Assembly (NCBI GenBank): GCA_029861535.1
Contig: JAOTZC010000021.1
Span: 1-42,082 of the forward strand
Reading direction: 5' to 3'
DNA: 42,082 bases
DNA from: Gammaproteobacteria bacterium
Lineage (GTDB): Bacteria; Pseudomonadota; Gammaproteobacteria; Steroidobacterales; Woeseiaceae
Of this stretch, positions 8,798 through 16,539 are shown piece after piece. Position 1 is the stretch's first letter. Every line of letters starts with the position of its first letter. Below the pieces are notes generated by a model. It was not told the DNA's origin. It did no database searches and saw nothing but the letters and a program-made list of their open reading frames with translations. Made by a program: the position numbers and the translations under genes.

Positions 8798-9525
8798 AGC
8801 GCCTCGAAATGCCGAGCGATCGAACCCTGCATCGCCTCCGCGGCCGCTCGCGGACTGCTGGCGTCGCGAATCGGCCGACCAACGACGATGTAGTCGGCAC
8901 CGTTCGAGAATGCTGTTTCAACCGTCACGACGCGCTTTTGGTCCGCCATTGGCTTGTTGTCGACCGGGCGAATACCAGGAGTCACGACGAGCAGCTTGTC
9001 ATCGACAAATTCTCGTAGCTTCGGGACTTCCAGACCTGAGGAGATAACACCGTCACAGCCGGATTCGAGCGCCCGACGGGCGCGGGACAGCACCAACTCA
9101 CCAACATCACAATCAAAGCCCAGATCGTCGAGGTCGCCGCGGTCAAGACTCGTCAGCACGGTAACGCCGAGCACCTTCAATGTATCGCCCTTGTTTGCGG
9201 CTGCCGCCTCCATGATCGACTGATTGCCATGTACGGTGACAAAGCTGGCTCCACGATCCTTAAGTTGACGCACCGAAGATCCAACAGTTGCCGGAATATC
9301 GAAAAACTTCAGGTCACAAAAGACTTTCTTGTCGCGCTGCAGCAGCCAATCCAGCAACTCGAAATATTCACCGCTCATCATCAGCTCGAGACCAATCTTG
9401 TAAAACGTCACGGCGTCGCCGAATTCTTTTGCAAGCGCTCGTGCGCGGCCACAGTCCGATACGTCCATCGCAAAAATCAGCCGGTCTTTTGAAGGAATTG
9501 CTTTCGGTGTCACTACTTGTCCCAT
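8794..9525 (-). CDS. pyrF: Orotidine 5'-phosphate decarboxylase
   Basis: The 243-residue (beta/alpha)8 enzyme makes UMP from OMP, the last step of de novo pyrimidine synthesis. The signature [11 protein letters not shown] carries the catalytic Asp-Lys-Asp set; the N-terminal [12 protein letters not shown] and C-terminal VTPGIRP and [10 protein letters not shown] motifs complete the active site. I use the ATG at 9525; a TTG one codon upstream is in frame. No strong ribosome binding site is visible. It follows dgt by 39 nt and overlaps hemE downstream. Confidence 0.96.
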   Translation of the reverse strand: MGQVVTPKAIPSKDRLIFAMDVSDCGRARALAKEFGDAVTFYKIGLELMMSGEYFELLDWLLQRDKKVFCDLKFFDIPATVGSSVRQLKDRGASFVTVHGNQSIMEAAAANKGDTLKVLGVTVLTSLDRGDLDDLGFDCDVGELVLSRARRALESGCDGVISSGLEVPKLREFVDDKLLVVTPGIRPVDNKPMADQKRVVTVETAFSNGADYIVVGRPIRDASSPRAAAEAMQGSIARHFEAL

Positions 9526-9564
9526 CAATATGCGCCGGGCATGGTACCGGCGCCGCGCATTCTA

Positions 9565-10695
9565 TCAGCCTGCGATACGTTCGTGTTCGGCGATTGCGAA
9601 GCGGTCCGTCATTCCGGCAATATAGTCAGCGACTACCCGTGCTCGCACCGCTTCTTCCTTATTTGCCGCCGCGCTCGAAAACTCCGTTGGCATACTCTCC
9701 ACATCCGCCATGTAACGCGCGAACAGATCCTTCAGAATGCTCTGTACTTTAGCCGTCATCTCAAGCTTTTTTTCGTGCTGATAGAGATAATGATTGAGAA
9801 ACTTTTTCAGTGACACGTGCTGATCAAAAACGGTTTTCGACATCGCAACCAATGGTCCGTCCGCGAGACGAACTTCGTCAATCGACGCCGGCGCCACATC
9901 ATCGAGATTACTGCGAGTTTGATCGATAAGGTCCGTAACGACGGTATTGATCATGCGTCGAATGATCTCGTAGATAAGCCGTCGGTCCTCGAGTTCAGGA
10001 TAACGCTCGTGCACCTCATCATATTGTGCGCCGAATAAGGACTGCTCGCGCAACTGATCGAGAGTAATCAAGCCGGCGCGAAAGCCATCGTCGACATCGT
10101 GATTGTTGTAGGCGATCGCGTCTGAAATGTTCGCTATCTGCGCCTCGAGTCCCGGCTGCTGCCGCTTCAGGAAACGCTCACCAATGCTCCCCAGCTCACG
10201 CGCATTTCGTACAGAGCAATGCTTCAGAATGCCTTCGCGCGTTTCGAACATCAGGTTCAAGCCAGGAAAGTCGGCATACTTTGCTTCGAGAAAGTCGACA
10301 ACTCTAAGCGACTGAAGATTATGCTCAAAGCCGCCATACTCGCGCATGCACTCGTTAAGCGTGTCCTGGCCTGCATGGCCGAACGGCGTATGGCCTAGGT
10401 CGTGGGCGAGACAAATCGCTTCCGTAAGCGGCTCATTAAGGCCAAGCGCGAGAGCAACGGTTCGGCCAATTTGCGCAACTTCAATCGAGTGCGTCAGACG
10501 TGTCCGATAAAGGTCGCCCTCGTGATTGACAAAAACTTGCGTTTTGTACACGAGACGACGAAATGCCGTTGAGTGGATTATACGATCGCGATCTCTCTGA
10601 TATTCGCCGCGGTAAACGGTCTTCGGTTCTTCGTATCGCCGGCCCTCCGACCGCGACTCGTCAGCGGCGTATGCAGCAAGACCGGGCGCGGTCAT
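9565..10695 (-). CDS. dgt: dGTPase-like HD phosphohydrolase
   Basis: The 376-residue protein carries the HD metal site of the deoxyguanosinetriphosphate triphosphohydrolase family: RLTHSIEVAQIGRTVA, then ICLAHDLGHTPFGHAGQDTLNE, with a later Asp in ISDAIAYNNHDVDDGF. N-terminal YRGEYQRDRDRIIHSTAFRRLVYKTQVF is typical of the shorter type-2 dGTPase-like group, which hydrolyses dNTPs to nucleosides and triphosphate. It is shorter than E. coli Dgt (505 residues), so substrate preference may be broader. Its ATG overlaps the aroB stop (ATGA), placing it in the aroB-dgt-pyrF-hemE transcript. Confidence 0.93.
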   Translation of the reverse strand: MTAPGLAAYAADESRSEGRRYEEPKTVYRGEYQRDRDRIIHSTAFRRLVYKTQVFVNHEGDLYRTRLTHSIEVAQIGRTVALALGLNEPLTEAICLAHDLGHTPFGHAGQDTLNECMREYGGFEHNLQSLRVVDFLEAKYADFPGLNLMFETREGILKHCSVRNARELGSIGERFLKRQQPGLEAQIANISDAIAYNNHDVDDGFRAGLITLDQLREQSLFGAQYDEVHERYPELEDRRLIYEIIRRMINTVVTDLIDQTRSNLDDVAPASIDEVRLADGPLVAMSKTVFDQHVSLKKFLNHYLYQHEKKLEMTAKVQSILKDLFARYMADVESMPTEFSSAAANKEEAVRARVVADYIAGMTDRFAIAEHERIAG

Positions 10696-11759
10696 GCGTT
10701 GGCTGCCTCGAGAACTGTCGCGAGCCGGTCAGCATCATAGTCCGCCGTAATTCGCGCGTCGCCGAGCTTATTTAATACGACGAAACGCATCCTCTTGGCC
10801 ATGACTTTCTTATCGAGGCCCATCGCATCGAGCATCGATTTTGCACCAATAGCCGGTGGCTTGATTGGCAGACCAGCCCGCTCAATAAGCTTACTAAGCC
10901 TGCCCGAATCGGCGTTTGAAATGCCACTGAGTTCGGCGGCCATGACCATGCCGGCTGAAATCGCTTCACCGTGCAGCCAGTCACCGTAGCCCTGACAAAG
11001 TTCGATCGCGTGGCCGAAAGTGTGACCGAAATTCAAGATAGCGCGGCGGCCTGCCTCGCGCTCGTCATCGGCGACGATCTCAGATTTGAGTTCGCATGAC
11101 TTCTGAATTGCGTAGGCGAGAGCCATAGCGTCTTTAGCGAGCAATGCATCGATATTGCCTTCCAGCCAGCTAAAGAATTCCATGTTTGCAATCGCGCCAT
11201 ATTTGATGACCTCTGCCAATCCGGCCTTCAGTTCACGCTCCGACAAGGTTGATAGCGTGTCTGTATCGATTAGCACAATGCGTGGTTGATGAAATGCACC
11301 AATAAGATTCTTGCCATTAGGATGGTTGACGCCAGTCTTGCCGCCAACGGAGGAGTCGACCTGCGCCAGCAAGCTTGTCGGTACCTGAATGTACGACACG
11401 CCTCGCATATAACAGGCCGCGACGAAGCCGGCGATATCACCTACGACACCGCCACCCAACGCAATCAGCGTTGTGTCCCGGTTCGCGCGTCCACGAACGA
11501 GCGCATCGAGTACCGACTCGGCAGTTGCAAGCGTTTTATGTGCCTCACCGTCCGGCAGCGCGATCGATTCGACCTGTTTGCCATCGAGGTCTGCCCTCAG
11601 CGCATCGAGATACAGGGGTGCGACGGTTTCGTTACTAACGATGAGACAGTCCTCACCGACAACGTACTCCGCCAAATCGAAATTGCCGCCAAGCAGTCCA
11701 CTGCCAATAACAATTGGGTAGCTGCGCTCGCCGAGCTCGACTGTGAGGGTTGTCGTCAT
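10692..11759 (-). CDS. aroB: 3-dehydroquinate synthase
   Basis: The 355-residue NAD- and metal-dependent enzyme converts DAHP to 3-dehydroquinate, the second shikimate-pathway step. Motifs: DGEAHKTL, the NAD-binding GGGVVGDIAGFVAACYMRG, VPTSLLAQVDSSVGGKTGVNH, and the metal-ligand region ILNFGHTFGHAIE. Length matches the family (about 360). The aroK gene lies upstream in the same direction, as in many gammaproteobacteria, but here the two are separated by about 280 nt that hold two hairpin elements; copy C begins only 24 nt before the aroB ATG and would be in its leader. Confidence 0.97.
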   Translation of the reverse strand: MTTTLTVELGERSYPIVIGSGLLGGNFDLAEYVVGEDCLIVSNETVAPLYLDALRADLDGKQVESIALPDGEAHKTLATAESVLDALVRGRANRDTTLIALGGGVVGDIAGFVAACYMRGVSYIQVPTSLLAQVDSSVGGKTGVNHPNGKNLIGAFHQPRIVLIDTDTLSTLSERELKAGLAEVIKYGAIANMEFFSWLEGNIDALLAKDAMALAYAIQKSCELKSEIVADDEREAGRRAILNFGHTFGHAIELCQGYGDWLHGEAISAGMVMAAELSGISNADSGRLSKLIERAGLPIKPPAIGAKSMLDAMGLDKKVMAKRMRFVVLNKLGDARITADYDADRLATVLEAANA

Positions 11760-11783
11760 CGAGATAGATTACCGTATCAGGGC

Positions 11784-11858
11784 AATGCGTGGGACGCTTC
11801 TCATCCTCATGGCTCGCTACGCTACGCTTTACTTCGGATGAAAAGCATCCCACGCATT
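11784..11858 (-). repeat. Hairpin element, family 1, copy C (core on minus strand), in the aroB leader
   Basis: The arms 11784-11806 and 11836-11858 match at 21 of 23 positions (AATGCGTGGGA then GCTT and TCATCC). The two differences are T/C and become G-U pairs when the minus strand is transcribed, which is the direction of aroB. The 29-nt core is at 11807-11835, flanked on the minus strand by TCATCC and GGATGA. The stem base lies 24 nt before the aroB start codon, so it could affect translation of the aroB message or processing from aroK. Confidence 0.9.
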
Positions 11859-11934
11859 ACGCCGACTCTGGAGATGAGCCCTCGGCCTGCAGCCACGGCT
11901 CGTTAGTGATCCACACGCAAGGCAGCGGGTGTGC

Positions 11935-12021
11935 GGCCGGAGTGGGTGAGGTATTCCTCATTGGAAGTAAAGCGCAGCGTAGCGAGCCATGACAATGAGG
12001 GGTGCCTCACCCGCTCCGGCC
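11935..12021 (+). repeat. Hairpin element, family 1, copy D (core on plus strand)
   Basis: The arms 11935-11963 and 11993-12021 match at 25 of 29 positions as reverse complements; all four differences are T on the left against G on the right, i.e. T-G/U-G wobbles. The 29-nt core at 11964-11992 is flanked by TCATTG and CAATGA. The element lies just after the aroK stop and is in the opposite orientation to copy C, 76 nt away. Confidence 0.9.
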
Positions 12022-12039
12022 ACGAAGTGTCTACGGCCA

Positions 12040-12552
12040 TTACGTTATTGCGTCGACGATCTCGTTAGCGACGGCGTAAACCTTGCGACCATCGGTTTCG
12101 ATGGTCAGATCTGCGATTTCGAAATACAGCGGCTCGCGCTCCGTAATTAGATTTTCGAGCACTTCGCGCCTATCGCTATTATCCAGTAGCGGGCGATCCC
12201 GGCCGCGGCTCGTACGCGACAGCTGTTGATCGACGCCGGTCTTTAGATAAACAACGTAGCCGCGTGCGCCCAGCCTACTGCGGCTCTCCGGGCTCAGTAC
12301 GGCGCCACCGCCAGTTGCTAGCACGACGCCATCCATGTTCGACAGGTCGTCGATGACTTTGATTTCTCGGACGCGAAAACCTTCTTCGCCTTCTTTTTCG
12401 AAAATGAACGAGATGTCGACACCGGTGCGAGATTCAATCTCCTCATCGCTATCCTTGAATGTCAGATGCAGCATGCGCGCAAGCTGTCGACCGACAGCGG
12501 ACTTTCCTGCACCCATCGGGCCGATAAGAAATAGATTCTTGGGATGCTTCAT
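12040..12552 (-). CDS. aroK: Shikimate kinase
   Basis: The 170-residue NMP-kinase-fold enzyme phosphorylates shikimate at the 3-hydroxyl using ATP. Walker A is GPMGAGKSAVGRQLA, the shikimate-binding Asp and Arg are in FKDSDEEIESRTG and FRVREIK, the GGG motif is LATGGGAVL, and the lid is RTSRGRDRPLL. I place the start at the ATG at 12552 (MKHPKNLFLIG), matching the usual length of 170-175; an in-frame TTG at 12591 would add 13 residues and sit inside the terminator spacer. It lies downstream of pilQ, the classic gammaproteobacterial order, but a terminator separates them. Confidence 0.95.
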   Translation of the reverse strand: MKHPKNLFLIGPMGAGKSAVGRQLARMLHLTFKDSDEEIESRTGVDISFIFEKEGEEGFRVREIKVIDDLSNMDGVVLATGGGAVLSPESRSRLGARGYVVYLKTGVDQQLSRTSRGRDRPLLDNSDRREVLENLITEREPLYFEIADLTIETDGRKVYAVANEIVDAIT

Positions 12553-12596
12553 CGTTAGGCGTATTCGGAAACAGCGAGATGCCCTATCCAAATGAG

Positions 12597-12620
12597 AAAG
12601 CCAACCCGAAGGTTGGCTTT
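12597..12620 (-). terminator. Terminator of the pil operon with UUCG tetraloop
   Basis: On the minus strand AAAGCCAACC-TTCG-GGTTGGCTTT is a perfect 10-bp stem capped by the very stable UUCG loop and followed by CTCATTT. It lies 23 nt after the pilQ stop, before aroK. It probably ends or attenuates pilMNOPQ transcription, with partial read-through possible because aroK has only about 45 nt of its own upstream space. Confidence 0.8.
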
Positions 12621-12642
12621 CATCCGATAGAACGTTCGAGGC

Positions 12643-14850
12643 TTAGTAAATGCTGCCACCTTCCTCAACAATTCTGGGTGTAACGAAGATCAGCAATTCG
12701 GCTTTGTTATCCGTTACCTGCCGGCTCTTGAACAGATTGCCCGCGAAAGGAATGTCGCCAAGGAATGGTACTTTATTGATCGTCTCGCGGCGTTCCGTCT
12801 CGTATATACCGCCGAGTACGATGGTCTGTCCATCGGCAACGAGAACCTGTGTTTCAATGGCACGAGTGTCAATACTCGGAACCGTGCCGCCTAGGCCACC
12901 CGTCGAAATGATATCGCCGACACTATCCTTGTGAACCCGAAGATCCATAATGATATTGTTGTCCGGCGTAATCTGGGGCGTAACCTCAAGGCTCAGCACG
13001 GCCTTCTTGAACTGAATCGTCGTTGCACCAGAAGACGCAGACTGCTGGTATGGAATTTCCACACCTTGCTCGATGCGCGCCTCTTTTTGGTTTGCAGTAA
13101 TGACGCGCGGCGTCGAAACGATCTCGCCGCGGCCTTCCGCTTCGAGCGCTGTCAGCTCGAGATCGACCAAATAGTCGGTCTCCAAAACCGCCAATGCAAA
13201 CCGGCCGGCCGGATTTTCAATCGGGACGTTGACATTGTAGCGATTCGACAATGTCGGAATCTGAACCGGGAACGGTGTGCCATTGGTCGGATCGGAGAGG
13301 TTTGTCAGCGCCGAGTTGACCATCGTATCAGTACCAGTGCCGGTACCTGAAATGACAGTCAGGCCGTCTGAACTATTCTCGTTGAATGCCGTTACGCCGA
13401 GGCGCACACCCAAATCGCGGCTAAAGTCGTCGTTAACGACAACTATTCGCGATTCGATCAACACCTGTTTGATCGGAATGTCCAACGTTCGAACCATACG
13501 CCGGATGTTTTGCAGACGTTCCGCCGTATCCTGCACAAGTAAGGTATTGGTACGATCGTCGACCGCAATACTGCCGCGTTCAGATAGCAGCGAATTGGTG
13601 CTGTCTGAATCTATAAGGTTGGCGAGATCCGCGGCCTTCGCATAGTTGACCTGCAAGAATTCCGAGTACAGCGGCTCGAGTTCGCTGATTGCATTTTGCG
13701 CTTCGAGATCGGCTGTTTCGCGGGCGGCGATTTCCTCCGCCGGCGCAACGATAATGACGTTGCCGTTCTCGCGCATATCGAGACCCTTGGTCGTCATTAC
13801 AATATCCAGAGCCTGGTCCCACGGCACGTTGCGCAGACGCAATGTCACATTACCTGCCACCGTGTCGGAGACGACGATGTTTCTGCCTGAAGTTTCAGCA
13901 AGAAGCTGCAAGACCGCGCGGGTTTCGATGTCCTGGAAATTCAGCGTCAACCGTTGGCCCTCGTATTCCTTGGTCTCCGAAAATAAATTCGATGCCGCTT
14001 GTGCATCCTCGGCAACAGGATTGATCTCAATCGTAAATTCGTTATCCGACTGATAGGCCAGTTGTTCGTACTTACCATCAGCTGAGATCACGATGCGTGT
14101 GTCGAGGTTTGTACGCAGTGTGTCAACTGTCGTTACCGGCGTCGCGAAATCCATTACATCGATGCGGCGCATTAGTTCTGCAGGCAAAGACGTGTCTTTG
14201 AATATGGCAACAACGCGACCGCCCTCCTGGCGAATGTCGACCGGCGTGCCGGGATCTGTCAGGTTTACGATAACGCGGCCACCGCCATCGCGAGTGCGGC
14301 GGAAATCAACGCTCGTGATGCCACGACTACCTGGTGCCGCATACGAGGCCGGTGCTGACGACTGGGCGCTGGCGAACTGGGTGGTTCTAGCGTCATAGCC
14401 TGAACTATCACCGAGCACGATCGTAACGGTATTGCCGCTGCGGCTTGTTTCGTAGGCGACCATCGTGTCCAGATTCAGAACGACGCGCGTGCGGCCATTT
14501 GCCTCGGCCGTCAACACGGTATCCAACGGACCCATATTGACGTCTCGACGGCGCGATGACAGACCCAGCGTTGTGTCCGGCAGATCGAGTGCGATCCGTG
14601 CAGGATTATCAATCGTGAACGCCAACGGCTCTGGCGCCGTGTCGCTCATGATCAACTTCAGCTCCACCCGCTGTCCGGGCAGGCTCTGAACCTGAATATC
14701 CTGCAGCCGGTTTCCTTCCTGTGCGCTTGCGGTCAGTCCCACAAAAAGCAGGAACACGGCCTGTGCCATTGCAACCAGTCGAAGCACCACAGTGCGATTA
14801 CCAGCCGTCGGTTTGCTATTGAGCATCATTCCCATTACTCCCAGTTCCAT
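12643..14850 (-). CDS. pilQ: Type IV pilus secretin
   Basis: The 735-residue outer-membrane secretin forms the pore through which the type IV pilus leaves the cell. After a signal peptide (hydrophobic VLRLVAMAQAVFLLFVGLTASA, cleavage near residue 43) come two AMIN-like beta domains (LQDIQVQSLPGQRVELKL; ITSVDFRRTRDGGGRVIVNL), an STN domain (LNFQDIETRAVLQLLAETSG), a secretin N1 domain (LQVNYAKAADLANLI...RTNTLLVQDT) and the C-terminal secretin barrel (VLIESRIVVVNDDFSRDLGVR, ending KAELLIFVTPRIVEEG). Several in-frame ATGs lie at the 5' end; the ATG at 14829 has GGGAG 8 nt upstream and may be the true start, shortening the protein by seven residues. Confidence 0.95.
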   Translation of the reverse strand: MELGVMGMMLNSKPTAGNRTVVLRLVAMAQAVFLLFVGLTASAQEGNRLQDIQVQSLPGQRVELKLIMSDTAPEPLAFTIDNPARIALDLPDTTLGLSSRRRDVNMGPLDTVLTAEANGRTRVVLNLDTMVAYETSRSGNTVTIVLGDSSGYDARTTQFASAQSSAPASYAAPGSRGITSVDFRRTRDGGGRVIVNLTDPGTPVDIRQEGGRVVAIFKDTSLPAELMRRIDVMDFATPVTTVDTLRTNLDTRIVISADGKYEQLAYQSDNEFTIEINPVAEDAQAASNLFSETKEYEGQRLTLNFQDIETRAVLQLLAETSGRNIVVSDTVAGNVTLRLRNVPWDQALDIVMTTKGLDMRENGNVIIVAPAEEIAARETADLEAQNAISELEPLYSEFLQVNYAKAADLANLIDSDSTNSLLSERGSIAVDDRTNTLLVQDTAERLQNIRRMVRTLDIPIKQVLIESRIVVVNDDFSRDLGVRLGVTAFNENSSDGLTVISGTGTGTDTMVNSALTNLSDPTNGTPFPVQIPTLSNRYNVNVPIENPAGRFALAVLETDYLVDLELTALEAEGRGEIVSTPRVITANQKEARIEQGVEIPYQQSASSGATTIQFKKAVLSLEVTPQITPDNNIIMDLRVHKDSVGDIISTGGLGGTVPSIDTRAIETQVLVADGQTIVLGGIYETERRETINKVPFLGDIPFAGNLFKSRQVTDNKAELLIFVTPRIVEEGGSIY

Positions 14851-14857
14851 TCAGGCA

Positions 14858-15382
14858 TCAGTCCCTAAGACCGATCGCGGCGTCTCTTTCGACATAGCCG
14901 CCAATCCCGTCAGAAATAATCTCTACAATTTGAATTTCAGATTCAGAAATATCGACGATCCGACCATCGTTCTGTCCCAGGTAGTTACCCGGTATGACGC
15001 GATGAATCAGCCCGTCGGACGTTTGAACAAGTCCGTACGCGGTTTCACCCAGGTTGAGCGTACCAACCATTCGCAGTGTGTCGAGCGGGAACGCCTCGAG
15101 AAACTCGCGCGGACGTTCCGGGTCCGGGCGTGTACCCCCTGCCGGCCCCGCTGCCTGCGGTGTATCCGGCATAAACGGCGAGCGCAGCCCTTCTGCGTCA
15201 GCAACGTAGGTGAATACTTCATAAGGTGTAATCTCGGGCAACGGCTCAATACGGCCGCCGGGTCGCGCTTTGATCTCATTGATGTACTGATCAAGATCGT
15301 CCGAATCGCCACCACAAGCCGAAAGACCCAGCGCCGCTAGCAGCACGATTGCCCCGTTTTTGATGAGAGAAGCTTTCATCAA
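14858..15382 (-). CDS. pilP: Type IV pilus inner-membrane lipoprotein
   Basis: The 174-residue lipoprotein has a lipobox LSAC at residues 20-23 (signal MMKASLIKNGAIVLLAALG), so it is lipid-anchored at Cys23. A linker with an RPGGRIEPLPEI segment leads to the C-terminal HR-like beta domain (LDTLRMVGTLNLGETAYGLVQTSDGLIHRV, GQNDGRIVDI). PilP links the inner-membrane PilN/PilO complex to the PilQ secretin. Its ATG overlaps the pilO stop (ATGA), and pilQ starts 7 nt after its own stop. Confidence 0.95.
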   Translation of the reverse strand: MMKASLIKNGAIVLLAALGLSACGGDSDDLDQYINEIKARPGGRIEPLPEITPYEVFTYVADAEGLRSPFMPDTPQAAGPAGGTRPDPERPREFLEAFPLDTLRMVGTLNLGETAYGLVQTSDGLIHRVIPGNYLGQNDGRIVDISESEIQIVEIISDGIGGYVERDAAIGLRD

Positions 15383-15975
15383 CTTGCCTCCTCAAGATAA
15401 CGGTAGGTCTGCGCAGTTACCTCGATGCTCAGACGATCAAATTCGCCGTCATTTTCCGGCGTTATGACGATGTCGTGCAACGTAACGATACGTGGCAGCG
15501 CAGCGATACCGCTGACGAAATTAGCGATTTCGTGATAGCCGCCCGAAAACTGAATTTTGATTGGCTTCTCGGCATAGAAATCCTTCGGAATTTCGCCCTG
15601 CGGCTGGAATAGTTTTTCCTGCAGACCAGCAGCGAGTCCCGTTTGCGAAATGTCGACAATCAGGCTCGGGATCTCGGTCTCACCGGGAAGCTGGCGAAGC
15701 ATCGTGCCGAACGATTGTTCGATCTGCGTCAGCTGTGCTTTATAGGCATCATAGTTGGCTGCCTTGCGCTGCTTGTTTTCGAATGTCTGGCGAAAATCCT
15801 GTTCTTCCTGTTGCGCACGCTCGAGCAGCGGTGCTTTGTCCTTGACAATAAAGAAGTAGACGCCAAGACCAACAACGACGACGAATGCGATTGCAATCAC
15901 AGCGGCGCGGAATACGAGCGGCCAACGACCAACGTCATTGACATCAAGGCTCTTGAGCTCTTCTACGAGGTTCAT
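15379..15975 (-). CDS. pilO: Type IV pilus alignment subcomplex protein PilO
   Basis: The 198-residue bitopic protein has a short cytoplasmic N-terminus, a transmembrane helix (AAVIAIAFVVVVGLGVYFFIV, about residues 25-45), a coiled coil (LLERAQQEEQDFRQTFENKQ) and a ferredoxin-like periplasmic domain (FSGGYHEIANFVSGIAALPRIVTLHDIVI). It forms heterodimers with PilN in the inner membrane. The start overlaps the pilN stop by 4 nt, and the stop overlaps the pilP start by 4 nt. Confidence 0.95.
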   Translation of the reverse strand: MNLVEELKSLDVNDVGRWPLVFRAAVIAIAFVVVVGLGVYFFIVKDKAPLLERAQQEEQDFRQTFENKQRKAANYDAYKAQLTQIEQSFGTMLRQLPGETEIPSLIVDISQTGLAAGLQEKLFQPQGEIPKDFYAEKPIKIQFSGGYHEIANFVSGIAALPRIVTLHDIVITPENDGEFDRLSIEVTAQTYRYLEEAS

Positions 15976-16538
15976 TCCGCCTCCTCCATATCTGCGTCCG
16001 TGCGCACCTGCTTCAGGAAGACCACGAATTCCGCCTGGCGTGACGAACCGGCCGTTGTGGTTTCGACCCGCTCAACTTCCGGGTCCATCAGCCATTCCGA
16101 GGAGTCAACCTGCCGCATCAAGGCAGAGACGCGCGTGCTTGACTGAGCGACGCCGCGAATCTCCACTCGCGAACCAGTCTGTTTCATTCCTGTCAGATGC
16201 ACGCCTTCCGGAAGCTGCCGAACCATCTCGTCAAAGAGATGCACGATCTCCGGGCGACTCTTCTGAAGCTGGTCGATAATTTCCATGCGCGCAAGCAGCC
16301 GTTCTTTCTGCCGCTCGAGGCCATCGATTTCTTCGATACTTTTCTCAAGCTCGGCAATCTCATCTCGAAGTCGCTGGTTGCGATCCTCTTGACTCGAAAT
16401 CATTTGCGAATAAGCGAATATCGTGAGCATGACGAATGCAATCGCAGCGACAACAGAGCCGCCCATCGCAATGCCAAAGTCACGTTGGCGCTTTTTACGC
16501 TCTTCCTCGCGCCAGGGGAGTAGATTAATACGTGGCAT
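15972..16538 (-). CDS. pilN: Type IV pilus alignment subcomplex protein PilN
   Basis: The 188-residue protein opens with MPRINLLPWREEERKKRQ, the conserved cytoplasmic peptide (INLLPWR) that docks into PilM. A transmembrane helix (GGSVVAAIAFVMLTIFAYSQM, about 27-47), a coiled coil (RNQRLRDEIAELEKSIEEIDGLERQKERLL) and a periplasmic ferredoxin-like domain follow. It starts one nucleotide after the pilM stop. Confidence 0.96.
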   Translation of the reverse strand: MPRINLLPWREEERKKRQRDFGIAMGGSVVAAIAFVMLTIFAYSQMISSQEDRNQRLRDEIAELEKSIEEIDGLERQKERLLARMEIIDQLQKSRPEIVHLFDEMVRQLPEGVHLTGMKQTGSRVEIRGVAQSSTRVSALMRQVDSSEWLMDPEVERVETTTAGSSRQAEFVVFLKQVRTDADMEEAE

Positions 16539-16539
16539 A

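Noticed and set aside
7151..12021. Family 1 elements as a CRISPR array
   Set aside because: Copies are few, widely and irregularly spaced, lie in both orientations and carry inverted arms rather than spacers; no cas genes are present.
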